Of a stretch of DNA of 39,771 bases, positions 24,952 through 33,869 are shown in pieces. Within the stretch, counting starts at the first letter, position 1, and every line of letters begins with the position of its first letter. Location of the stretch: NCBI GenBank assembly GCA_902784805.1, contig CACZWD010000019.1, positions 1-39,771 of the forward strand, given 5' to 3'. The notes below the pieces were generated by a model. It made no database searches, was not told where the DNA came from, and worked only from the letters and a program-made list of their open reading frames with translations. This DNA comes from an uncultured Ruminococcus sp. (GTDB taxonomy: Bacteria; Bacillota; Clostridia; RUG12999). The position numbers and the translations under genes are program-made.

Positions 24952-25194
24952 CTAAATTATTGCCCTGTACATATCTTTTGCGGCATCTTTTGTAACATGG
25001 TCTTCTGTCGACAGCACCTCAACTTTGAGTGTGTTGCTACCAAAACGCAGGGTTATAATATCGCCGACTTTTACTCTGTCGCCGGGTTTTGCTGCCTTAT
25101 CGTTTATAAGCACCCTGTCTCCACTGCACGCTTCGTTTGCGACAGACCTGCGTTTTATAAGCCTTGAAACCTTTAAAAACTTATCAACCCTCAT
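24952..25194 (-). CDS. rqcP: S4-domain RNA-binding protein RqcP (YabO family)
   Basis: An 80-residue protein consisting of one S4 RNA-binding domain: MRVDKFLKVSRLIKRRSVAN, GDRVLINDKAAKPGDRVKVGD, ITLRF. In Bacillus RqcP (YlmH-independent, formerly YabO) works with RqcH in ribosome-associated quality control, promoting poly-alanine tailing of stalled nascent chains. Length is as in the family. It is the last gene of the spoVB-like/mazG/rqcP unit, 15 bases after mazG, the same neighbourhood as in other Firmicutes. Confidence 0.9.
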   Translation of the reverse strand: MRVDKFLKVSRLIKRRSVANEACSGDRVLINDKAAKPGDRVKVGDIITLRFGSNTLKVEVLSTEDHVTKDAAKDMYRAII

Positions 25195-25209
25195 AAATAT
25201 CCTTTCCTT

Positions 25210-26010
25210 TTACAGTTCCGCCTCCAAAGCCTTTGCCTTATCCCAAAGCTTGTCCATTTCTTTAAGAGTCATATCTTCAAGATTTTTTCCGCTCTTTGCC
25301 GCCTCTTTTTCAACATATTCAAAGCGACGCATAAATTTTTTATTGGCTTCTTCCGCGGCAAGCTCCGGATTTACCTTTTGGAACCGCGCCACATTTACGA
25401 CGGCAAAGAGAAGGTCGCCTATCTCCTTCTTTATTTCCTCCTCGCTGCCGTTTTCAATCGCTTTTTCGACCTCAAGCGTTTCCTCGCGGACTTTATCAAG
25501 GCAACCCGAAACATTATCCCAGTCAAAGCCGACTTTTGCCGCTTTGCTTTGTATTTTATACGCCCGAAGAAGTGCGGGCATACCCTTTGTAATATCCCGC
25601 ATCGCCCCGGAAACAGTCTTAATATCACGCTCACCGCGTTTTATTTTTTCCCAGTTATCAAGCACCTGCTCGCTTGTATCGGCTTTAACATTGCCAAAAA
25701 CATGAGGATGCCTCTTAATCATTTTCTTTGAAACAAGGTCGCATACATCGTCAAAGCAAAACGTACCGTCCTCCGTGCCTATCTGCGAAAGCAAGGTTAT
25801 CTGCAAAAGCAAATCTCCAAGCTCATCTGCAAGCTTCATACCGCCCGTATCGCAAGCGTCAACAACCTCATACGCTTCCTCCAGTACATATTTTTTAAGG
25901 CTTTCGTAAGTCTGCTCCCTGTCCCACGGACATCCGCCCTCACCCCGGAGAATAGCGGTTATTTTAAGAAAATCATCAATATTATACCTGTCTTTGAATT
26001 CAAAATCCAT
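25210..26010 (-). CDS. mazG: Nucleoside triphosphate pyrophosphohydrolase MazG
   Basis: A 266-residue all-alpha NTP pyrophosphatase of house-cleaning type, hydrolysing (non-canonical) NTPs to NMP and pyrophosphate. Two MazG repeats are visible: the first with GGCPWDREQTYESLKKYVLE, EEAYE and ADELGDLLLQ, the second with GFDWDNVSGCLDKVREETLE and KKEIGDLLFAVVNVARF. The EExxE...ExxD residues bind magnesium. It starts 4 bases after the spoVB-like gene, so it is translationally coupled. It lacks the extra N-terminal methylase-like domain of Bacillus YabN. Confidence 0.94.
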   Translation of the reverse strand: MDFEFKDRYNIDDFLKITAILRGEGGCPWDREQTYESLKKYVLEEAYEVVDACDTGGMKLADELGDLLLQITLLSQIGTEDGTFCFDDVCDLVSKKMIKRHPHVFGNVKADTSEQVLDNWEKIKRGERDIKTVSGAMRDITKGMPALLRAYKIQSKAAKVGFDWDNVSGCLDKVREETLEVEKAIENGSEEEIKKEIGDLLFAVVNVARFQKVNPELAAEEANKKFMRRFEYVEKEAAKSGKNLEDMTLKEMDKLWDKAKALEAEL

Positions 26011-26014
26011 TTTA

Positions 26015-27709
26015 TCAATCCTTTAAGCGTTTAATAAGCCCGATTTCCGAAAGCGTTTCAACAATCTTATCGCCCTTCGGAAGCTCTCTTATTTCTTCTT
26101 CTTTCAGAGTTTCCGTTACAAACAGCATAATAAGATATATTATACCCCCTATGCCTATCCCGACAGCCGTGCATATAATGGAGGCAAGTCTTGATATCCC
26201 CAGAAAACGCGTAAGCACGCCGTTTACGGCAAAAACCGCTATGCCCATAACAGAAGCCGAAATTATCGGCTTAACCGCGATTTCATATATACTGAAATTC
26301 GGCTTCGCTACTTTTATTACATAGTAAAGGTTTAGTGTCATATAAATTAAATAGCAAACCGATGTGCCTATTGCAACACCGTTAATATTTATCCCGGGAA
26401 TTACAAGAAGGAAATAATTTATTATAACCTTTGTAATACCTGCAACAGCTATATTTATAACAGGAACAATAACATTTCCCGTCGCCTGCAAAATAGCGTT
26501 TGTAACCAGCACGAGTGAAACGCTTACAATAGCGGGAGTAATAAGCCTTAAAAGAAACGACGCATCATTACTGCCGAAAAGCGTGCGGAGTATAGGGTCT
26601 GAAAGTATCCCTATTCCGACAGCTCCCGGAAGTGAGAAAATAACTGTAAACTTGACTGACATCTGCGTTGTTTTTGAAACCCCCGAATAGTCTTTTGACG
26701 CGAATGAACGTGCAATGGCAGGCACAAGTGGCAGACAAACAGCAACAACTATTGCCGGCAAAAGGTTAAGCATGGTTATTACCTTTGCCGTGTACATACC
26801 GTAAAGGCTGTTTACTATTGCCGCGGTTTTATCTCCCGAAGCGGCTATCGCTTTATCCATATATTTAATGCATCTGTCAATCTGCTCCTGAGGAATTTTA
26901 TCCGCAATAAGTGAAAGCCTTCTGCCTATCTGGAACACGTCGATTAAATTTGTTATCGTAAATACCGAGGCGCTGACCGTCACGGGAAGCGCGACACCCA
27001 TAAGTCTTCCGAAAATGCTTATGTAAGAAGGCGGTTTAAGGCTGCCGTCGAGTGAAGCGTATATTTTTTTACGCTTTTTAAAAAACATTGTAATTAAAAA
27101 AACACAGCCGAAAACACTTCCCGCGGTAACCCCGCTTATTGCCCCCGCGGCGCCGAATACAAGCCCTTTTTTAAGAAAAATATATGCCGCAAGATAACCC
27201 AAAAGAAGCTTTGTTCCCGATTCGATAAGCTCACTTATCGCCGTGGGGTACATATCGGAAAGCCCCTGAAAAAAGCCTCTGTAAACGCTCATTATCGCGA
27301 CAAAAAAAAGCGCCGGCGCAACGATTTTTATGCACAAAGAGTTATCTCCGTAGGCTTTAATAAAATCATCCGCGCCGAAAAACAGCACAGCAGAGCCGAC
27401 TACGCCGACAAACGCGAAAAGTATATACGAAACACCGTGAGTACGTTTTAGCTCACGAAGATTACCGTGAGCCGTACTTTCTGCAATCATTTTCGCGATG
27501 GCAACGGGAAGTCCTGCCGTCGCGACCGTAAAAAGCCCCGAATATATTGTGTATGCGGAGCTGAAATACCCCATACCCTCGTTACCGAGAAGATTTGTAA
27601 TGGGGATTTTAAAAAGCGCTCCTATTACTTTTACAAGCAGATTGGCGGCAACAAGAATAATAGAGCCTTTAAGCACCGATTGTCCGAGTTCATTGTTTTT
27701 TTCTTTCAA
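26015..27709 (-). CDS. SpoVB-like polysaccharide flippase (MOP/MATE superfamily)
   Basis: A 564-residue polytopic membrane protein with about 14 predicted helices. The N-terminus VLKGSIILVAANLLVKVIGA and FKIPITNLLGNEGMGYFSSA are typical of the SpoVB/YtgP/YabM branch, which includes the cortex-synthesis protein SpoVB and the lipid II flippase Amj/MurJ analogues. GYRGFFQG-like YRGFFQGLSDMYPTAISELI is also characteristic. The neighbouring mazG and rqcP match the yabM-yabN-yabO order of Bacillus, so a YabM-type vegetative role is as likely as a strictly sporulation-specific one. It transports polyprenyl-linked wall precursors by inference. Confidence 0.88.
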   Translation of the reverse strand: MKEKNNELGQSVLKGSIILVAANLLVKVIGALFKIPITNLLGNEGMGYFSSAYTIYSGLFTVATAGLPVAIAKMIAESTAHGNLRELKRTHGVSYILFAFVGVVGSAVLFFGADDFIKAYGDNSLCIKIVAPALFFVAIMSVYRGFFQGLSDMYPTAISELIESGTKLLLGYLAAYIFLKKGLVFGAAGAISGVTAGSVFGCVFLITMFFKKRKKIYASLDGSLKPPSYISIFGRLMGVALPVTVSASVFTITNLIDVFQIGRRLSLIADKIPQEQIDRCIKYMDKAIAASGDKTAAIVNSLYGMYTAKVITMLNLLPAIVVAVCLPLVPAIARSFASKDYSGVSKTTQMSVKFTVIFSLPGAVGIGILSDPILRTLFGSNDASFLLRLITPAIVSVSLVLVTNAILQATGNVIVPVINIAVAGITKVIINYFLLVIPGININGVAIGTSVCYLIYMTLNLYYVIKVAKPNFSIYEIAVKPIISASVMGIAVFAVNGVLTRFLGISRLASIICTAVGIGIGGIIYLIMLFVTETLKEEEIRELPKGDKIVETLSEIGLIKRLKD

Positions 27710-27779
27710 ATTTAAACATTCCTTTCCGGCTTTTGTAGTGCCGTCAGAAGACCTTATGGAGTCAAGGCTTTATAGGTCT

Positions 27780-27817
27780 AAGACAAGCTATAAATAAATA
27801 TATGCTTGTCTTTTTTT
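27780..27817 (+). terminator. Plus-strand intrinsic terminator with no visible gene in front
   Basis: AAGACAAGC (27780-27788), 15-base A/T loop, GCTTGTCTT (27804-27812), then a T run to 27817. The T tract only suits plus-strand transcription, yet every gene from 21539 to 35864 is on the minus strand. A second hairpin (CTGACGTTT 27833-27841 with AAACGTCAG 27860-27868) spans the phosphoribosyltransferase stop codon. The 155-base gap holds nothing else I recognise. Confidence 0.5.
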
Positions 27818-27864
27818 GTTTATTACTCTATACTGACGTTTCCAATCCGATCCCGCCTCAAACG

Positions 27865-28425
27865 TCAGGCTATCGGATTGCCCTCTTTATCAAAAAGCGG
27901 AAGAGGTGCAAGATATTTAATATCGCTCCTGCCCTGAGCGTCACCCTCCGCAAGCACGCAAAGCTTGCCCGCAACGATGCCGCCGGCTTCAAGCACAAGC
28001 TGTTCAAGCGCGCGTATGGATTCACCCGTGCTTATTACGTCATCTATAATTAAAATCCTCTTGCCCTTTATAAGCTCCGCGTCCTTACCGTCAAGATAAA
28101 GCATTTGGTCGCCCTCTGTGGTTATTGATTTTACAGCGGCGCTGAAGATATTTTTCATATAAAGCTTCGCTTTTTTTCTTGCGACAAAATGAGTCTTTTC
28201 GCCCAGCATTTTCGCCATTTCATGAATGAGCGGTATTCCTTTACATTCCGCCGTGAGCATATAATCATGTTCGGGCGCGATTTTCACAAGCTCCCTTGCG
28301 CACGCTTCGGTGAGCTCATAATCGCCGAGTACAACAAATCCCGCAATTTGCAAATTCTCATTTAAAGGGCAAAGTGTCAATTCTCTTTTTACTCCGCCCA
28401 GTGTAATTTGATATGTGGTTTTCAT
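27865..28425 (-). CDS. Phosphoribosyltransferase family protein
   Basis: A 186-residue type I phosphoribosyltransferase. The PRPP-binding motif ILIIDDVISTGES (about 135-147) is clear, with AECKGIPLIHEMAKML and FVARKKAKLYMK preceding it in the manner of adenine/xanthine phosphoribosyltransferases. The N-terminal region (TYQITLGGVKRELTLCPLNE) is longer than in canonical Apt, and base specificity cannot be deduced; a regulatory role is also possible for such proteins. It has its own promoter (28476-28504) and precedes the spoVB-like gene by 155 bases. Confidence 0.85.
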   Translation of the reverse strand: MKTTYQITLGGVKRELTLCPLNENLQIAGFVVLGDYELTEACARELVKIAPEHDYMLTAECKGIPLIHEMAKMLGEKTHFVARKKAKLYMKNIFSAAVKSITTEGDQMLYLDGKDAELIKGKRILIIDDVISTGESIRALEQLVLEAGGIVAGKLCVLAEGDAQGRSDIKYLAPLPLFDKEGNPIA

Positions 28426-28475
28426 ACTTAATCATACCTTTCTCTCCGGTTATTTAAAATAAACTGCCATATTTT

Positions 28476-28504
28476 ATTATATATCAACAGAAAAAAAATG
28501 TCAA
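28476..28504 (-). promoter_or_regulatory. Promoter of the phosphoribosyltransferase gene
   Basis: Minus strand: TTGACA (28504-28499), 17-base spacer, TATAAT (28481-28476), 50 bases upstream of the start codon and just beyond the yqeK stop codon. Confidence 0.85.
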
Positions 28505-28515
28505 TAAAAAAGCGG

Positions 28516-29094
28516 TTATTTCTTCAATTTTTCAACCATTTCGTTATGTATGTCAACACAGCCTGTATTTATTTTAAGCTTTCTGTCAATCAGAGACTTT
28601 ATTGTCCTGTCGGCAACCTCAAGAAGCGCCGCGTCAAGATTTTCAAAAGCCTTTTCACGGCAAGCCGCCGTCCATCCGGCATAAGCGTCCCTGCCCGGCT
28701 CAAGCGCGTCCGCAACATATATTATTTTTGTTAAAAGGCTCATTTTCGCTTTGCCGACAGTATGATAATAAACGGCATCGTAAATTTCCGCATCATCAAC
28801 GCCGTAATCCTCTTTTAAAAGATGTGCTCCGACAGGACCGTGCCAAAGTGAAGGCGAAGCCTTGATTGATTCGTCTGCGCCGATTTTCTCAATTATAAGG
28901 CGGTTTGACTCTTTATCCGCATTTTTCGCGCTGTCATGCAGAAGCCCGGCAAGCCGTGCCTTTCGAGCGTCCGCTCCCCACTTTTCCGCAAGCCTTACCG
29001 CAAGAAGCTCAACACCCTTTGAATGTTCATACCTTTCGGGCTTAAGGCAGCCTTTAAGCTTTTTATCCATTTCCTCATAATTCATAATTATCAA
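28516..29094 (-). CDS. yqeK: YqeK family HD-domain protein, probable Ap4A hydrolase
   Basis: A 192-residue HD-superfamily protein. HSKGVE supplies the first His, and AGLLHDSAKN holds the HD pair, with WHGPVGAHLL and YHTVG following; these metal ligands are typical of YqeK, shown in Gram-positive bacteria to be a symmetrical diadenosine tetraphosphatase. It overlaps the end of nadD by 4 bases, the conserved arrangement. A ribosomal silencing factor (rsfS), which often follows yqeK, is not found; the frame ends and a promoter for the next gene follows. Confidence 0.92.
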   Translation of the reverse strand: MIIMNYEEMDKKLKGCLKPERYEHSKGVELLAVRLAEKWGADARKARLAGLLHDSAKNADKESNRLIIEKIGADESIKASPSLWHGPVGAHLLKEDYGVDDAEIYDAVYYHTVGKAKMSLLTKIIYVADALEPGRDAYAGWTAACREKAFENLDAALLEVADRTIKSLIDRKLKINTGCVDIHNEMVEKLKK

Positions 29095-29672
29095 AACCCT
29101 TGATACAATTTATTCTTTTTTATATATTCAAGCACCTTTTCCGGTACCGCTTCCTTTGTCGCTCCGCCTCTTATTTCGGTTGACGAAACTTCATCGGGCG
29201 TAAAATCAAGAACATATATCTCCGCATCAAAACACTCTCTTTTTTCGTTTGCGGCTTTTTCAACAGCCTTTTTTTGCTCCATTGTCCTTGCGCCCACAGC
29301 AAAGGCGCACATTTTTATAAGCTCCCTCCATTTATACCAATCTTCAAAATCAAGCATAGAGTCACCGCCGATTATAAAATAAAGCTTATCATCTTTGTAA
29401 AGCTTTTTAAGCTCGGCTATTGTATCAGCCGTATAAGACGGTTTTTCTCTTAAATATTCAATTTCACAAAGCTCAAAACCGTACTGCCGCGCCGCGATTG
29501 CCGCCATATTACGCCTGTGACGGGGACTCGTCATACTTTTTTTATGCGGAGGGTTTGCGGCGGGCAAAACAATAATTCTGTCAAGCCCAAGCTGCTCCTT
29601 TGCCGCAAGCGCCAGCTTTATATGCCCCATATGAGGAGGGTCAAAGGTCCCTCCCAAAATTCCGGTTTTCAT
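29091..29672 (-). CDS. nadD: Nicotinate-nucleotide adenylyltransferase
   Basis: A 193-residue nucleotidyltransferase making deamido-NAD from nicotinate mononucleotide. The N-terminal GILGGTFDPPHMGH (about 3-16) contains the GxFDPxHxGH signature, with PAANPPHKK next and SSTEIRGG (the ISSTxIR-like motif) near the C-terminus. Length is normal. It follows yhbY by 15 bases and overlaps yqeK by 4. Confidence 0.96.
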   Translation of the reverse strand: MKTGILGGTFDPPHMGHIKLALAAKEQLGLDRIIVLPAANPPHKKSMTSPRHRRNMAAIAARQYGFELCEIEYLREKPSYTADTIAELKKLYKDDKLYFIIGGDSMLDFEDWYKWRELIKMCAFAVGARTMEQKKAVEKAANEKRECFDAEIYVLDFTPDEVSSTEIRGGATKEAVPEKVLEYIKKNKLYQGF

Positions 29673-29687
29673 TAAAGCTCATTCCTT

Positions 29688-29981
29688 TTAAATTTCAATT
29701 TTTCGGTTTTGAGGCTTCCTTGCCTGCCTGTAAAGCACAAATTTAAGCCCTATGCACTGTACAGGCTCGGCGTCAAGCCTCTTTGCACATTCCTCACAAG
29801 CTTCTCTTGCCGAAAGCAGCGCTGTTTCAAGCACAGTCACCTTAATAAGCTCCCTCGCTTCGAGAATATCGTCAAGCTGCATTATAAGATTATCTCCTAT
29901 ACCGTCCTTACCTATCTGAAACGACGGACGCAGTGTATTTGCCATAGCCCTCAGCTTTGCTCTTTGTTTGCTTGTTATCAT
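29688..29981 (-). CDS. yhbY: YhbY family CRM-domain RNA-binding protein
   Basis: A 97-residue protein of the CRM domain/YhbY family associated with pre-50S ribosomal particles. MITSKQRAKLRAMANTLRPS, FQIGKDGIGDNLIMQLDDIL and ELIKVTVLE are characteristic, as is the C-terminal IGLKFVLYRQ. The frame is open 14 codons further upstream, but AGGAGAT before ATG 29981 sets the start. It lies between obg and nadD, the usual Firmicutes order. Confidence 0.94.
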   Translation of the reverse strand: MITSKQRAKLRAMANTLRPSFQIGKDGIGDNLIMQLDDILEARELIKVTVLETALLSAREACEECAKRLDAEPVQCIGLKFVLYRQARKPQNRKIEI

Positions 29982-30000
29982 AGCCAATCTCCTATAAAAC

Positions 30001-31269
30001 TTAATATACAAATTCAAATTCAATATCGTAAAGCCTTACAATATCTCCCTCTTTAATTCCCTCTTTTTCAAGCGCTTCAATAATTCCCTTTTTCCTTAAT
30101 GCGTCCTGAAAATGACTGACAGACTCGTAATCACCAAAATTTGTCGAATCTATAAGATATGAAATATAACCGCCCTCAACACAGTAGGTATCGCCGTCCT
30201 TATATATTTTAAACGGCTCGTCCTCATATGTTTCGTCTATATCCTCCGTAACCTGCGTTATCTCCTCTTTTGGGATTGTAAGAAGCTCATTATAGGTATA
30301 TCCTATAAGTTCTTTTACTCCTTTACCCGTTGCCGCCGATATTTCAAAAACAGTATATCCCCTCTCTGCCATTTCCTTTTTAAAAGCTGTCAAAAGCTCG
30401 CCGCCCGTATTAAGGTCGGTTTTATTTGCCGCAACAACCTGCTTTTTTGATGCCAGAACGGGATTATATTTTTCTAACTCCTCGTTTATTTTATCAAAAT
30501 CTTCTATCGGATTTCTGCCCTCGATGCCGGACACGTCAACAACATGAATAAGCATACGTGTCCTTTCAATATGCCTTAAAAAGTCATGTCCGAGACCTAC
30601 GCCTTCGGAAGCGCCCTCAATTAGCCCCGGTATATCCGCCGCGACAAAGCTTTGCTCCGGTGATATAACTACAACTCCGAGGTTTGGTTCAAGGGTTGTA
30701 AAATGATAATTCGCGATTTTCGGTCTTGCGGCGCTTATAACTGAAAGCAGCGTGGATTTACCAACGTTTGGAAAACCTATAAGCCCCACATCCGCAATCA
30801 GTTTTAACTCAAGCTGAATTTCTTTAACCTCGCCTTTAAGACCGGGCTTCGCGAATTTCGGCACCTGCCTTGTGGGCGTCGCGAAATGAGAATTGCCCCA
30901 GCCGCCTCTGCCGCCTTTTGCGGCAATGAAGCTTTCTCCGTCCTTTGTCAAATCCGCAATAACTCTGCCCGAATTAATATTTCTTATAATAGTTCCGCAA
31001 GGAACTTTGACGATAATATCAGAGCCGCGCTTGCCGTTGCGTCTTGCGCCTGCGCCGCCCGTGCCGCTTTCTGCCTTGTATTTTTTCTTATATCTGAAAT
31101 CCGCAAGCGTGGAAAGCGTTTTATCAGCAACAAAAACAACGTTCCCGCCGTCGCCGCCGTCGCCGCCGTCCGGACCACCCGCGGCAACATATTTTTCACG
31201 ATGAAACGAAACGGCTCCGTTCCCGCCGCTGCCTGCTTCTATTGTGATTTTCGCTGTATCGGTAAGCAC
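30001..31269 (-). CDS. obg: GTPase Obg (ribosome assembly/stress)
   Basis: A 422-residue essential GTPase linked to 50S assembly and stringent response. The glycine-rich Obg domain (GSGGNGAVSFHREKY, GGPDGGDGG, about 1-155) precedes the G domain with GFPNVGKSTLL (P-loop), DIPGLIEGAS (G3) and NKTD (G4). A C-terminal OCT domain (about 345-415) is present. I set the start at GTG 31269 because GAGGAGGG lies 6 bases upstream; an in-frame ATG at 31284 falls inside that site. It follows rpmA after a 95-base interval with a hairpin. Confidence 0.95.
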   Translation of the reverse strand: MLTDTAKITIEAGSGGNGAVSFHREKYVAAGGPDGGDGGDGGNVVFVADKTLSTLADFRYKKKYKAESGTGGAGARRNGKRGSDIIVKVPCGTIIRNINSGRVIADLTKDGESFIAAKGGRGGWGNSHFATPTRQVPKFAKPGLKGEVKEIQLELKLIADVGLIGFPNVGKSTLLSVISAARPKIANYHFTTLEPNLGVVVISPEQSFVAADIPGLIEGASEGVGLGHDFLRHIERTRMLIHVVDVSGIEGRNPIEDFDKINEELEKYNPVLASKKQVVAANKTDLNTGGELLTAFKKEMAERGYTVFEISAATGKGVKELIGYTYNELLTIPKEEITQVTEDIDETYEDEPFKIYKDGDTYCVEGGYISYLIDSTNFGDYESVSHFQDALRKKGIIEALEKEGIKEGDIVRLYDIEFEFVY

Positions 31270-31302
31270 GTTATCCCTCCTCATATCAGTATAAACAAAA
31301 CA

Positions 31303-31330
31303 AGGGGATGCGACTTTCGTCACAACCCCT
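31303..31330 (-). terminator. Hairpin between rpmA and obg, possible partial terminator
   Basis: Minus strand: AGGGG (31330-31326), inner GAC-GAAA-GTC, CCCCT (31307-31303), then TGTTTTGTTT. The weak T tract suggests partial termination or a processing site that would lower obg expression relative to the ribosomal protein genes. Confidence 0.5.
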
Positions 31331-31364
31331 CTCGCATCTTAAAAAATAAATGAAATTTTGAAGC

Positions 31365-31652
31365 TTAGTTAGCCGCTGCCTCGTAAACGCTTACCTGCTT
31401 CTTGTCCTTACCGACTCTTTCAAACTTAACCTTGCCTGAAACAAGAGCAAAAAGAGTGTCATCACTACCTCTTTTTACATTTACGCCGGGATGGATTTTT
31501 GTGCCTCTCTGCCTTACAAGAATATTACCCGCGAGCACCTGCTGACCATCCGCTTTTTTAACGCCGAGTCTTTTAGACTCACTATCACGGCCGTTCTTTG
31601 TGCTGCCGACACCCTTTTTATGAGCAAAGAACTGAATACTGATTTTTAACAT
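31365..31652 (-). CDS. rpmA: 50S ribosomal protein L27 with cleavable N-terminus
   Basis: A 95-residue ribosomal protein with the N-terminal extension [10 protein letters not shown] before [14 protein letters not shown]. In Firmicutes this extension is removed by the cysteine protease Prp at a F-F/A-like site just before the conserved A/H-KK start, exposing the tail that reaches the peptidyl-transferase centre. Core motifs [20 protein letters not shown] and [17 protein letters not shown] are normal. Its start codon overlaps the prp stop (TGATG), so the two are coupled. Confidence 0.97.
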   Translation of the reverse strand: MLKISIQFFAHKKGVGSTKNGRDSESKRLGVKKADGQQVLAGNILVRQRGTKIHPGVNVKRGSDDTLFALVSGKVKFERVGKDKKQVSVYEAAAN

Positions 31653-32005
31653 CAGCCATACCTCCTATCTACGGTAATAATATATATTACATTAACATTT
31701 TTCGGAAAATCTTTTTCCCATTCCTCCATAAGCATTTTAAACCCGTCAAGAACTGCTTCCGCGATTTCTCTTTCACTGCCCGAAAGCCTTGAAATATCAC
31801 ACGAAACATCATTTTTGCCGTTGTTTTTTATGGAAAAACATCCGGTAAGCCCCATTTTGCCGTCTATAACGGCTATAACAGCCTGAACAGCGCCGCTGAC
31901 CGCGGCACAGACAATATCTTTTCCTTCCGTGTCAAAGCCCGAATGACCCGAAACACTGAAAGAAACCGTTTTGCCTTCCGCCATTTTAAAAACCGCTGTA
32001 ATCAT
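31652..32005 (-). CDS. prp: Ribosomal-processing cysteine protease Prp
   Basis: A 117-residue cysteine protease that trims the L27 N-terminus. The catalytic His is in VSGHSGF (about residue 21) and the Cys in [15 protein letters not shown] (about residue 33). The C-terminal helix ([19 protein letters not shown]) is as in the family. It lies between rplU and rpmA, the conserved place, and its substrate is encoded immediately downstream. Confidence 0.96.
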   Translation of the reverse strand: MITAVFKMAEGKTVSFSVSGHSGFDTEGKDIVCAAVSGAVQAVIAVIDGKMGLTGCFSIKNNGKNDVSCDISRLSGSEREIAEAVLDGFKMLMEEWEKDFPKNVNVIYIITVDRRYG

Positions 32006-32027
32006 AAGCTCACCTTTTTAGGAATCA

Positions 32028-32336
32028 TTAAGCATTGATAGCTTTAATTTCAACTTTTGAATAGTTCTGTCTGTGACCTTTACGTCTGCGATAGCCTTTT
32101 TTGGGCTTATACTTGAAAATTCTTACCTTTTTGCCTTTAACATCGCCAAGCACAACCGCCTCAACGCTTGCGCCGCTAACGGTCGGAGCGCCGATTTTTG
32201 TGTTTTCTCCGTCAACAACGGCAAGAACATCAAACTTAACGGCAGAATCAGCCTCTACGCCAAGCTTTTCAACATAAATTACATCGCCGACGCTTACGTT
32301 GTACTGCTTTCCGCCTGTTTCGATAACTGCGTACAT
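32028..32336 (-). CDS. rplU: 50S ribosomal protein L21
   Basis: A 102-residue ribosomal protein: [20 protein letters not shown] at the N-terminus and [16 protein letters not shown] near the C-terminus are diagnostic. GTGGAGGTG provides a strong ribosome binding site. It is the first gene of rplU-prp-rpmA-obg-yhbY-nadD-yqeK and has its own promoter and a likely autoregulatory leader. Confidence 0.97.
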   Translation of the reverse strand: MYAVIETGGKQYNVSVGDVIYVEKLGVEADSAVKFDVLAVVDGENTKIGAPTVSGASVEAVVLGDVKGKKVRIFKYKPKKGYRRRKGHRQNYSKVEIKAINA

Positions 32337-32339
32337 TCA

Positions 32340-32424
32340 AACTACACCTCCACTATCAATCTCGCCGGAATTTGCAGGTAAACAAATAAAATTTGTTGTT
32401 TGTGACCTGACCCGAGCGGCTACC
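32340..32424 (-). promoter_or_regulatory. L21 leader-like RNA upstream of rplU
   Basis: The roughly 90-base leader read on the minus strand has a CTCG...CGAG outer pairing, GGT/ACC, an AACAAA/TTTGTT hairpin, and ends with CCTGCAAATTCCGGCGAGA shortly before the ribosome binding site. This arrangement recalls the ribosomal L21 leader found ahead of rplU in Firmicutes. I judge the match from memory only. Confidence 0.5.
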
Positions 32425-32429
32425 GATTT

Positions 32430-32458
32430 ATTATATCACAAATTTTCCTGTTTGTCAA
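32430..32458 (-). promoter_or_regulatory. Promoter of the rplU operon
   Basis: Minus strand: TTGACA (32458-32453), 17-base spacer ending in TGA, TATAAT (32435-32430): a full consensus promoter suited to a ribosomal protein operon. Confidence 0.88.
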
Positions 32459-32474
32459 GCACAAAAATATCAAA

Positions 32475-33869
32475 TTAAAAACAAATTTTTTCGGGATTTA
32501 AAATGTTCTTTCCGTCAAATACTTTCTTTATGCCTTGCATTATCTCAACAGGTGTATTACCGTACTGTTTTTTAAGATATTCCTTCTTCGCGTATCCTAT
32601 ACCGTGTTCGCCGGAAACAAGACCGCCAAGCTTCTCTGCCATATCATACATACGGTCAAAGCATATTTTAAGCGTGCTTTCCCATTTATCCTTTTCAAGC
32701 GCGTCACGGCATATATATACGTGCAGATTTCCGTCACCCGCGTGACCGAAGCTCGGTATGCGAACCTTCATTTCCTCCGAAAGCGTATGAGTAAACTTTA
32801 TAAACTCATCAACCTTGTTTACGGGAACAACAACGTCACATTCGTCCATTTCCGTAGTTGACGCCTTAATTGCTTCAAGAAACGCTCCTCTCGCGGACCA
32901 TACGGATTTTTTGCGTTCCTCCGTATCAACAATATACGCATCGACAGCCCCGATTTCAAGACACAAATCCGCAACGGCCTTCATATCGGCTTCAACCTGT
33001 TCGTCACTGTTACCGTCAAAAGTCAGCAGAATGTACGCGTCATTCTTTTTATCGGGGAACTTTTTACCGAGGTAATCCTCCGCAAAAAGTATTGTATCTC
33101 TCGACATATATTCTATTGCCGTTGGAGTAATCTTCGACCTGAAAATCTGCGGCACCGCCTCTATTGCCGATTTCATATCGGGAAACGGCACAAGCAGGCT
33201 TACCGATACTTTCGGAAGCGGCAAAAGCTTTAAAATCGCCTCCGTAATAATACAAAGCGTACCTTCGGAGCCTATTACAAGGTCTTTGAGGCTGTAACCC
33301 GAGCTGTTTTTTGCAACCTTCGCGCCAAGCTTTACAATTTCACCGTTTGGCATAACAACCGTGAGCGCGCGCACATAATCCCTTGTGACACCGTATTTTA
33401 CCGCTCTCATACCGCCTGCGTTTGTTGAAATATTACCGCCTATTGTCGCGGATTTTTCACCGGGGTCGGGCGGATAAAGAAAATCGTTTTCCTCGGCATA
33501 TGCCGCAAGCTCCATAAGAAGCACTCCCGGCTGAACGGTAACCGTCAGATTATCGCTATCAAGCTCTAAAATTTTATTCATCTGCACGGTTTCAAGAAGG
33601 ATTCCGCCGCATACCGGAACAGCCGCGCCGACAAGCCCCGTTCCGCTTCCTCTGACCGTTACGGGTATATTCTTTTCCCATGCGAGCTTCATAATTTCCG
33701 ATACTTCTTCCGTTGTATGCACCCTTACAAGCACATCGGGCATTTTTTCTATGCCTCCAAGCTCATCATGCGCGTAATCGGCGTTAATTTCATCACCCGT
33801 CAAAACATTTGCTTCGCCTGCAATGCTTTTAAGCTTCAATATATCGTCATCTGTTATTTTATTATACAT
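32475..33869 (-). CDS. lctD: FAD-binding oxidoreductase, lactate dehydrogenase (LctD/GlcD type)
   Basis: A 464-residue flavoprotein of the GlcD/D-lactate dehydrogenase family. The PCMH FAD-binding domain shows [14 protein letters not shown] and [20 protein letters not shown] (about 130-150) and [12 protein letters not shown]. The C-terminal oxidase-linked domain has [12 protein letters not shown] (the conserved metal/substrate histidines) and [13 protein letters not shown]. Directly downstream of etfB-etfA with an 8-base overlap, it matches LctD of the Acetobacterium LctBCD complex, which oxidises lactate with NAD by electron confurcation using reduced ferredoxin. The 2-hydroxyacid substrate is inferred from that context. 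No lactate permease gene is adjacent. Confidence 0.88.
   Translation of the reverse strand: MYNKITDDDILKLKSIAGEANVLTGDEINADYAHDELGGIEKMPDVLVRVHTTEEVSEIMKLAWEKNIPVTVRGSGTGLVGAAVPVCGGILLETVQMNKILELDSDNLTVTVQPGVLLMELAAYAEENDFLYPPDPGEKSATIGGNISTNAGGMRAVKYGVTRDYVRALTVVMPNGEIVKLGAKVAKNSSGYSLKDLVIGSEGTLCIITEAILKLLPLPKVSVSLLVPFPDMKSAIEAVPQIFRSKITPTAIEYMSRDTILFAEDYLGKKFPDKKNDAYILLTFDGNSDEQVEADMKAVADLCLEIGAVDAYIVDTEERKKSVWSARGAFLEAIKASTTEMDECDVVVPVNKVDEFIKFTHTLSEEMKVRIPSFGHAGDGNLHVYICRDALEKDKWESTLKICFDRMYDMAEKLGGLVSGEHGIGYAKKEYLKKQYGNTPVEIMQGIKKVFDGKNILNPEKICF

Noticed and set aside
25025..25705. 226-residue plus-strand open frame
   Set aside because: Antisense to rqcP and mazG; serine-rich composition typical of a shadow frame.
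31140..31200. GCCGCCGTCGCCGCCGTC repeat
   Set aside because: It is the codon pattern of the glycine-rich Obg domain, not a separate repeat.
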